A DNA stretch of 10,067 nucleotides from Polyrhizophydium stewartii. Its lineage: Eukaryota > Chytridiomycota > Chytridiomycetes > Rhizophydiales. The translations under genes were made by a program, and so were the position numbers. The stretch lies in NCBI GenBank assembly GCA_027604665.1, contig JADGIZ010000691.1, positions 1-10,067 of the forward strand. Reading direction: 5' to 3'. This document shows, one piece after another, positions 1-5,901 of this stretch (positions are counted from its first letter, which is position 1; every line of letters begins with the position of its first letter). The notes beneath the pieces were generated by a model. It was not told where the DNA came from. It saw nothing but the letters and a program-made list of their open reading frames with translations, and did not search any database.

Positions 1-42
1 GTCTTTGTGAATCACCAACTTTCACGCAACCACTATCACCAT

Positions 43-79
43 TGCTGCTGCTGCTGCTGCCGCCGCCGCCGCCGCTGCC
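43..79. repeat. TGC/CGC trinucleotide tract
   Basis: Six copies of TGC run directly into several copies of CGC. On the plus strand one frame reads a run of about twelve alanines ending at a TAA at 92-94, but that frame has a stop at 8-10. It could only be coding as the tail of a spliced exon, which cannot be judged at the window edge. Confidence 0.8.
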
Positions 80-529
80 ACTACCGCTTCTTAAGTTCAT
101 AGTTTCTAATTCGGTGTTGTTTGATGCATTCTCTGCACCTCACTTCACACTTCACTCACACTCGATCAATCGATCGATCGAGATTCATGTCGTTCTGGCA
201 CGCACAATCAGTGTCTGATCCGACATCCCCCCCTCTTCCCACAAACAAAAAAACACCTGACTATAATTTCAATCTCTCTTTCAACCGCGAGTGTCTCTCA
301 TCCATCACGCGATCCTCTCATTTGTCATCCGCTTGATAATCGCTCGCCCGTTCACTCGCTCACCCGCCTCACGTTCCGACTCACACATCGACTGTCTTCT
401 TCGTCCCCCCCCCACACACCCCCCGCACAATCGGTGTTGAGAATGGCATGAGTGCCTTTCTGGCGTGTTTGGTGGCTGCTGCTGACAATAACAAAGGATC
501 TCGACTTATCATATATGAATGAAGATCAA

Positions 530-562
530 TCACACACACACAGACACACACATAGACACACA
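530..562. repeat. CA dinucleotide microsatellite
   Basis: An imperfect CA run interrupted by GA and TA steps. It lies in the non-coding flank and gives no meaningful protein frame. Confidence 0.8.
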
Positions 563-619
563 TCCAGCGTTGCATATCAAAACATAACGCTGCTATTTTG
601 CTTTGATGGCAAGCGGGAG

Positions 620-2197
620 TTACTCTGGGAACGCTTTGTCGACGGCCGTCGGCGACATGGGAACACTCAGCACAGCATCGGTACTACGCAGGGTCATGCC
701 ACGCCGCTGAGGTTCGGATGCAGGCAGATGCGTCGGGTGCAGGTGCATGGATGCGTCGTGGGTTGATCCGGACATGATCTGGCTGCTTTGATACGTGATG
801 GGCCGGTGCTGGTGCTGGTGCTGGTGCTGGTGCTGGTGCTGGTGCTGGTGCTGGTGCTGGTGTTGTTTGTCCGTTGCGTGGGCGTTCCAGTGAAAGTCTT
901 GGACGTAGACGAATTGCGGCTGGCTGCTTTGGATGTCGAGGATCTGCGCAGACCACGTCGCGGCAAGGATGCTGTGGTCCCGCGAGGGAAAAGGGATCTG
1001 TGTCAGCACGATACTTTTCGAGTGTCGCGCGCTGTGCTGGCCGAACGAGGAGAGACAAGACGGTGGTAGCAGGGGGAGAAGAAGCGAGGTGGCTTATCAG
1101 GGCGACCTTTGCCACGCACGTGGCATAGTTTTGCAATGCAAACTCGACAAAAAAGATGTTGCCCCAGAACCCCGTGAACGAAAGAATCGTTGTGACGATA
1201 AACACGACAATGGCGAGTGAGATCTTGAGCGCAAAGCCTGTGATGAACTTGCGCAGGCGTGTGTGCCGCTCAGAGTCGGAACTGCCGTAAATGTCCTGGA
1301 ACGACTGAAGGACCAAGATCCGACGACCGGAAGAGCGCAGTGTCAGTCCTGAGCGTTTCTGCCAAGTGCGAGGCGAAGACCCGAGGCAGCGAGGCGGGAT
1401 TCAACCTTGATGATAGGAAGCCCAAAACACAGCAGCACGCACATATCTGCGTCGCCAATTGATTCCGCGGCCTTGGTCAGCACTCGCGCGGGCAGGCGCA
1501 TGCACGAGCCCTAATCACGACTCGTCGCCACCGCCGCGCCCGACTCACAAATCACAACATAAAGCGCCTTGGCCCGATCGTTCCACACGCGGTCGTACAG
1601 CGCAACGCACCACTGCCCCCCACCGCCAAGGACACGCTTATTGACCGACGAAATGATCGTCATGCCGATCGACGCCACGCACGCAATGGCAAGCGACGCG
1701 CGCGCGGGGACGATGGCGCCGCGTGGGAGCAGCGACGTGCCGCGCTCGACAAGGATGCCCATCGACAGCGCCTGGAACGAGTAAAACGCCGTATCGCCCG
1801 CATGCGACAGCGCGACGCAGGTGGCGGTCGTTGGCGGCGCGAGCGAGTTGAGCAGCAGGAATGACGTGGTGTTGAGCGTCTGAAGCAGTGAGGCGAGGCT
1901 TGGGAGCGCTTGGTGTGAGAAGAGGCGGTGGCGGAGGGACTGGGCTGCTGATGGTGCTGATGCTGCCGATGCGGCTGCTGTGGGAGCGGGAGCTGCACGG
2001 GCGGCTCCGGCAGCTGCAGGACTGCCTGCGCCGGCGGCGTTGCCCCTGGATTTGGTGTGCATCGCCATCCCGAGCGAAGTCTGGTCGAGCAGGATCTGGA
2101 GAGTCGTGTACGTGTTCTGGATCGAGAGCATCTGGAAGGCGCCGAGGGCATAGGCGATTACGTCGCGCGTCGAGAGATACGGTACCGTGCATTCCAT
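620..2197 (-). CDS. Seven-helix membrane protein with His-Gln repeat tail
   Basis: Family not recognised. Spliced model: exons 2197-1549, 1446-1406, 1358-1107 and 997-620, giving 439 residues with intact frame. The start is the ATG at 2197 (MECTVPYLST). Hydrophobic helices are visible at about residues 12-37, 98-120, 128-150, 166-186, 210-229, 272-294 and 296-312. This is a seven-helix plan with an Ala-rich loop at 52-85, a basic loop after helix 5 (KKRSG...RSSGRR) and a soluble tail of about 125 residues that includes roughly ten His-Gln repeats from residue 360. Introns are 102, 47 and 109 bp; the first has a GTGAGT donor and a GCTGAC branch-like site. Helix 5 is created by joining exons 1 and 2, which supports that splice. 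The topology resembles a G-protein-coupled receptor, but no family motif was recognised, so a receptor role is only a guess. It probably sits in the plasma membrane or an internal membrane. The 47-bp intron is the weakest part of the model. Confidence 0.7.
805..864. repeat. GGTGCT hexamer repeat within coding exon
   Basis: Nine perfect tandem copies of GGTGCT (805-858) are followed by one changed copy, GGTGTT. On the minus strand this is CACCAG, which encodes alternating His and Gln in the tail of the seven-helix protein. The His-Gln frame was chosen because its flanks (FVYVQDFHWNAHATDK and RPITYQSSQIM) read like protein and the frame joins cleanly to the upstream exon. The other two frames would give Thr-Ser or Pro-Ala. 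Because the unit is six bases, copy-number changes keep the frame. Confidence 0.9.
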
Positions 2198-2863
2198 CGC
2201 GGCTGCTGCTGCTTGGCTGCTTGACCTATCGGGCGGTCTCTCACGTCGTCGGAGCTCCCGAGTCGTCGCCTAACTTGCTGGCGAGTTGTTCGGTGGCTCC
2301 CGTTCCGTTCCGAGGCGATGGTCACTCGGCGTTCGCGGCGTTCGCCCACAGCGGAACAAAGCCGCTCAAAAAATGCGAGAGAATGACTTTATCGCCGACG
2401 CGGAGGGAGGCAAACCATCACGAGCTGTTTGTCATGCCAAAGGCACCGGCGACAGCTAATCGCTCTAGATCGAAGAGCGACCTGCACGAGTACCGCCGGT
2501 CGTCTGGCTTGGCCACAAGCTTGCCCTGGCTCGCTTGCTCCGAGGCAGGCTCACAGACCATCGCACGCCTCATGCCTCCTACAGCGTTCATTCGTGCCCA
2601 AGCAGCAGAGAGTCGCATCCAGCAGCGGCCGATAAGCGGCCGGTGAGTGCTTGCTGCGGCATTTTGGCCGCAGGCTGCCCAGGCCTCACTCACCGCGACC
2701 CATCTGCCGCGCCACGGATGCCTGCGGATGCCCCTCACCGCAGATAGCGCGACCAAGCAGCTTTCCCTGATTGCGTCGCTGCGCCTGGGACGGACTAGGA
2801 CCTGCATTTCCTGCTGCGTCTGCCGCGCTTGCCTGCCCGCCGGCCTTGCATCGCTCCTTCCAG
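2198..2863. other. Gap between divergent genes; no exon found
   Basis: This 666-bp stretch separates the starts of the minus-strand seven-helix gene and the plus-strand MFS gene, so it should hold promoters for both. All three plus frames were read for the missing first two helices of the transporter; none shows a hydrophobic stretch of suitable length. A donor-like CCGGTGAGT occurs near 2641-2649 and a pyrimidine-rich acceptor TCCTTCCAG ends at 2863, but the sequence upstream of the donor is not transporter-like. No TATA box or other promoter element could be supported. Confidence 0.5.
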
Positions 2864-3904
2864 CTCACGACTCCTGAGACGTCGCGGCTCGGGCGGCGCA
2901 TGCCGTTCATCGCCGTCGGCACCGTAGTCTCGAGCGTTGGGCTGTTCCTGCTGTGGAGCAGCGAGCCGCTGTGGGTCTACATGCTCGTGTATGTCCCCAT
3001 CAACGTCGCGTCGGCGGTCTCGTCGGTGCCGTATAACGGCCTCATCGCGGACGTGACGCCGCCAGAGCAGAACGGACGCATGTCGGCCGTGCTGGGCGCC
3101 GCGAATCTCGCCGGGTACCTCGTCGGCACGGCCACGGGCATCTTTGTGCAGTCGCTGACCGAGACCGAGGTCTACGCCATCATGGCCGCCATCAGCCTCG
3201 TGTTCACGGTCCCGACGCTCGTTGCCGTGCGCGAGCCGCAGCACCACTTTGCGACCAGCGATGCGCGACCGCCGCTCGCGTGGGGCGAGTTCCTGAGCGC
3301 CATGGTGCGGCCGCTCGTGGTCCACCGCGACTTCCGGCTCGTGTTTGTGAGCCGCATGCTGTTCCAGCTCGGCATCGCCACGATGCAGCAGTTCCTGCAG
3401 TACTGGATCGCCGACTGCGTCGCGACGGACATGACCCCGACGCGCGCCGTGTCCGTGGGGCTGATCCCGAACCTGCTGCTCGCGCCGCTCGCGGCCATGC
3501 TGATCCCAAGCCACGACCGCAAGATCGTCGTGTACGCGGCAGCCGCGCTGATGATCGCCACATGCGTGCTGGTCATGGCCACGAGCCAGTTTGGCTGGGT
3601 GCTGGCCGTCTCGGGCCTGTTCGGATCCGGCTTTGGTCCCTTCCTCAGCGTCGAGTTCGCCATGCTCATGGACGTGCTGCCGAGCGCCAGTGACGCCGCG
3701 CGCGACATGGGGCTGTGGCACATGGCGCTCGTGCTGCCGCAGATCGTGGCCACGCCGGTTGCTGGCTGGATCCTCGATGCGTCGCAGCAGTTTGGCAACG
3801 CGCGCGGGATGCAGTGCTTTGGGTACCAGGTCGTGTACGGCATGTGTATGGCGTACTTTCTTGCGGGCGTTGCCGTGACGGTGCGCATCCGCGGCATTAA
3901 ATAG
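2864..3904 (+). CDS. MFS transporter, 5' partial (helices 3-12)
   Basis: A membrane transporter of the major facilitator superfamily; the substrate cannot be read from the sequence. The visible coding begins at the signature loop after helix 2 (TSRLGRRMPFI, matching the family's basic GRR-PF motif). Ten helices follow, including the loop DVTPPEQNGRMSAV between helices 4 and 5 that is typical of GPH-like and sugar-type MFS proteins. A stop TAG lies at 3902-3904. From the acceptor-like CAG at 2861-2863 there are 346 codons; from the first in-frame ATG at 2900 there are 334. Family members usually have 12 helices and 400-600 residues, so helices 1 and 2 are missing. They are not found in the 666 bp upstream. 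Either a first exon lies elsewhere, or the gene is truncated or misassembled. No intron is seen within the preserved part. It converges on the TypA fragment 158 bp downstream. Confidence 0.8.
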   Translation, partial: LTTPETSRLGRRMPFIAVGTVVSSVGLFLLWSSEPLWVYMLVYVPINVASAVSSVPYNGLIADVTPPEQNGRMSAVLGAANLAGYLVGTATGIFVQSLTETEVYAIMAAISLVFTVPTLVAVREPQHHFATSDARPPLAWGEFLSAMVRPLVVHRDFRLVFVSRMLFQLGIATMQQFLQYWIADCVATDMTPTRAVSVGLIPNLLLAPLAAMLIPSHDRKIVVYAAAALMIATCVLVMATSQFGWVLAVSGLFGSGFGPFLSVEFAMLMDVLPSASDAARDMGLWHMALVLPQIVATPVAGWILDASQQFGNARGMQCFGYQVVYGMCMAYFLAGVAVTVRIRGIK

Positions 3905-4062
3905 AGCAGAGATCCGCGGACGTGAGCTGCAGGAAGTGACGAGTTTATGCGTTTGTGAAATGCAAACTGGACAGCGGAAGGTGGTGGTTGACGGGAAGAG
4001 TGGATTGACGGGCATGATGCCCGCTGCAAGAAATAGTGGCGATTCAGAATGCGGTGGTTGGC

Positions 4063-4369
4063 TCAGACAGGCAGGCCAAAGTCGGTGCCGCGGCGGTTCA
4101 TGTTCTTGCGCTTGCTGGAGTCGAGCTCCTTCTTGCGGATGCGCAGCGTCGTTGGCGTGATCTCGATGACCTCGTCCTCTGCACACAAACGAGTCAGCAT
4201 CAGCATCGCACGCCATTCACGCAGCGCACATGCGCGCAGAGGTCGTGCTGGAACCACGCACCCTGGATGTAGGAGATCATGCGCTCGAGGTTGAACTTTT
4301 CGACCGGCGTCAGCTTGATGGCCTCCTCCTTGCCCGCGGCGCGGAAGTTGGTGAGCTGCTTCGCCTTGA
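4063..4369 (-). pseudogene. typA: TypA/BipA GTPase, C-terminal fragment only
   Basis: TypA/BipA is a ribosome-binding translational GTPase related to EF-G, organellar in eukaryotes. Only its extreme C-terminus is present. Exon 4369-4262 encodes KAKQLTNFRAAGKEEAIKLT and onward to MISYIQ, the conserved LTN-R-G block. Exon 4178-4063 encodes EDEVIEITPTTLRIRKKELD and the basic tail. The exons join through a split Glu codon and end at a TGA at 4063-4065, giving about 74 of the 600 or more residues expected. Upstream in the frame the family consensus (usually VNP before the LTN block) breaks off at an AG at 4371-4370 that could be a splice acceptor. No GTPase, EF-G domain III or domain V sequence was found further upstream on this strand. 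The taspase start codon lies only 37 bp away on the other strand. The fragment is well conserved, so loss of the front part looks recent, or the break is an assembly error. Confidence 0.8.
4179..4261 (-). other. Spliceosomal intron in TypA fragment
   Basis: An 83-bp intron with donor GTGCGT and acceptor TGTGTGCAG, and a GCTGACT branch-like site about 15 bases before the acceptor. Removing it joins MISYIQ to EDEVIEITP, exactly as expected from bacterial and eukaryotic BipA (YI-DDELVEVTP type). Retaining it brings an early stop. It is the clearest evidence that this DNA is nuclear and uses standard GT-AG splicing. Confidence 0.9.
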
Positions 4370-4406
4370 CTTGACAGGCCTCTCCCAAGCTTTGCCCGGC
4401 AGACGA

Positions 4407-5807
4407 ATGCGGGCGTTCGTCGCCGTGCACGCAGGCGCCGGCTCGCACCACCCCTCGCGCGCGGGGGCCTACGCGAGGCTGCTCGAGACAGCCGCCCGCG
4501 AGGCGCTTGCGACGCTGACGTCGCCGGCGGACGGGCGGGGCGCCGTGTCGCGCAGCATGGCGGCCGCATCGCGCGCCGTGCAGGTGCTCGAGGCGTCGTC
4601 GCTGACCAACGCAGGCGTCGCCGGGGCGAACCTGACGCGCACGGGCACGGTCGAGTGCGATGCGGCCGTCATGGCGGCCGGCGCTGCCGTCCGTGCCGGT
4701 GTGCCTGCGTTTGGCGCCGTCGCGGCCGTGCCCATGACGCACCCGCGCGCGGCCGATGCCGATGCCGATACCGTCGTCGTCGAGAGCCCCGTCGCGGCGG
4801 CCGTCGCACTGGCTGCTGCCGCCGCCGAGAGACCCCGCGGACCGGCCGGCCTCGTGCCGCCAGAGTCGCTTGCCGGCGACGCAGTGCACGAGTTTGCCCG
4901 TGCGGCTGGCGTGCACTGCGTCCCGCTGAGCGAGGCCCGAGCGCTCGTCACCCAGCGGCAGCGGGACAGATACGACCTCCACATGAGCATCTGGCGGGCC
5001 GCTGCCGCCGCCGAGGAGAGCGAGGACGATCACGGCCAGATACCGCATCCAGATGCCAGCGCCTGCGACGGCAACGGTGCTCACGGCGCTGGCGACGCCG
5101 GGGACGACGTCCTGTTTGACACGGTCGGCGCCGTGGTGGTCGACTCGTCGATGGAGCTGTGCGCCGCCGTCAGCTCGGGCGGCATCTCGCTCAAGCACTG
5201 CGGCCGCGTCGGAGAGGCGGGCGTGTATGGCGCGGGCGTGTGGGCGCAGGCGCCGCGCGGTCCGGCACACCCGGGCATCGCCATCAGCGTCTCGGGCACG
5301 GGCGAGCACATCATCCGCACGATGCTTGCGGCCACGGTCGCGCGGTGCTTGACCGAGGTCGAAGCGCGTCTCAACGCCAACGCCAGCAGCGGCTCTGACT
5401 TTGCCTCTGACTCCAAGAGCGGCGGCGAGGATGATGGCGATACCACTGCTGACCATCTGAGGCGCATCGTCACCGACCATGTCCTGGAGTCACCCCTCAT
5501 CGCAACCTCGGACACTGACCGGGACGTTGGATTCATCCTCCTGCGTGTCGACGAGATCCCTGGCGCCGCTGAGCATCCCGCCGACAAGCCCGTTGGTCCC
5601 GACCTGACCAGCGGCGACTCGCGAGATCGCGGCGCCAAGCGTCGCAAGCGCGTACACCCGCGCATGCACCAAGAAATCTGGTGGGCACACACGACCAAGA
5701 CGCTGTGTCTGGCGTACATGTCCGAGACGGACGCCGTGCCCGTTTTCCATATGTCCATCCGAGATACCAATGGCGCGCCTGTCTGCGTTGGCGGCGCGGC
5801 CATTTGA
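4407..5807 (+). CDS. TASP1: Taspase-1, threonine aspartase
   Basis: An N-terminal-nucleophile hydrolase of the type-2 asparaginase family that self-cleaves and then cuts target proteins after Asp. Animal taspase processes MLL-type regulators and TFIIA; targets here are unknown. It has 466 residues against 420 in human. The N-terminus MRAFVAVHAGAGSH matches the family's first strand, which fixes the start at 4407 although the frame is open further upstream. Family blocks follow: SLTNAG...GTVECDAAVM (66-89), FDTVGAVVVD with the self-cleavage site Asp238-Thr239, AAVSSGGISLKHCGRVGEAG (253-272), SVSGTGEHIIRTMLA (294-308) and WWAHTTKTLCLAYMS (425-439). All catalytic-loop features are present, so it should be active. 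Acidic, low-complexity inserts lie just before the cleavage site (200-235) and at 325-350. A basic KRRKR at 411-415 could be a nuclear localisation signal. There are no introns, unlike most neighbours. Its 5' leader must overlap the TypA fragment in antisense. Confidence 0.93.
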   Translation: MRAFVAVHAGAGSHHPSRAGAYARLLETAAREALATLTSPADGRGAVSRSMAAASRAVQVLEASSLTNAGVAGANLTRTGTVECDAAVMAAGAAVRAGVPAFGAVAAVPMTHPRAADADADTVVVESPVAAAVALAAAAAERPRGPAGLVPPESLAGDAVHEFARAAGVHCVPLSEARALVTQRQRDRYDLHMSIWRAAAAAEESEDDHGQIPHPDASACDGNGAHGAGDAGDDVLFDTVGAVVVDSSMELCAAVSSGGISLKHCGRVGEAGVYGAGVWAQAPRGPAHPGIAISVSGTGEHIIRTMLAATVARCLTEVEARLNANASSGSDFASDSKSGGEDDGDTTADHLRRIVTDHVLESPLIATSDTDRDVGFILLRVDEIPGAAEHPADKPVGPDLTSGDSRDRGAKRRKRVHPRMHQEIWWAHTTKTLCLAYMSETDAVPVFHMSIRDTNGAPVCVGGAAI

Positions 5808-5901
5808 AAGGGTGAGCAAATACAGCGTTCGTCGTTCAATCGGCTGCGATCATCGCTCTTTATGCTTGTTTGTGCCGCGCGAGGAGCGATTCCAAGTGGG
5901 T

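Larger units (their letters stand above)
1..619. other. Non-coding, repeat-rich flank
   Basis: No convincing gene is visible here. The open frames are short and read as low-complexity Ser/His/Thr-rich text. The stretch is clearly richer in A and T than the rest of the window. It contains a TGC/CGC trinucleotide tract, a CGAT tetranucleotide cluster near 165-181, C-runs near 405-425 and a CA tract near 530-562. It lies downstream of the minus-strand gene that ends at 620, so part of it must be that gene's 3' untranslated region. No canonical AATAAA signal was seen on the minus strand directly after the stop. Confidence 0.6.

Noticed and set aside
1..94. Possible tail of a plus-strand gene ending in a poly-alanine run with TAA at 92
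   Set aside because: The frame has a stop at 8-10 and only about 27 low-complexity codons; nothing distinguishes it from a trinucleotide repeat at the window edge.
165..181. CGATCGATCGAG tetranucleotide cluster as a possible palindromic regulatory site
   Set aside because: It is a short simple repeat in a repeat-rich flank with no nearby gene start to regulate.
684..966. Thr-Ser and Pro-Ala repeat frames at the hexamer tract
   Set aside because: Their flanking sequence is not protein-like and they cannot be spliced in frame to the upstream helices as simply as the His-Gln frame.
2795..4216. A 473-codon minus-strand frame opposite the MFS gene
   Set aside because: It is rich in His, Arg, Asp and Gly and contains no domain, while the plus strand gives ten clean transmembrane helices.
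4200..5480. A 426-codon open frame on the minus strand that runs in frame into the TypA exon
   Set aside because: It is antisense to the well-supported taspase gene over most of its length, has no TypA body motifs and reads as Gly/Arg/His-rich text. GC-rich codon bias on one strand often keeps an antisense frame open.
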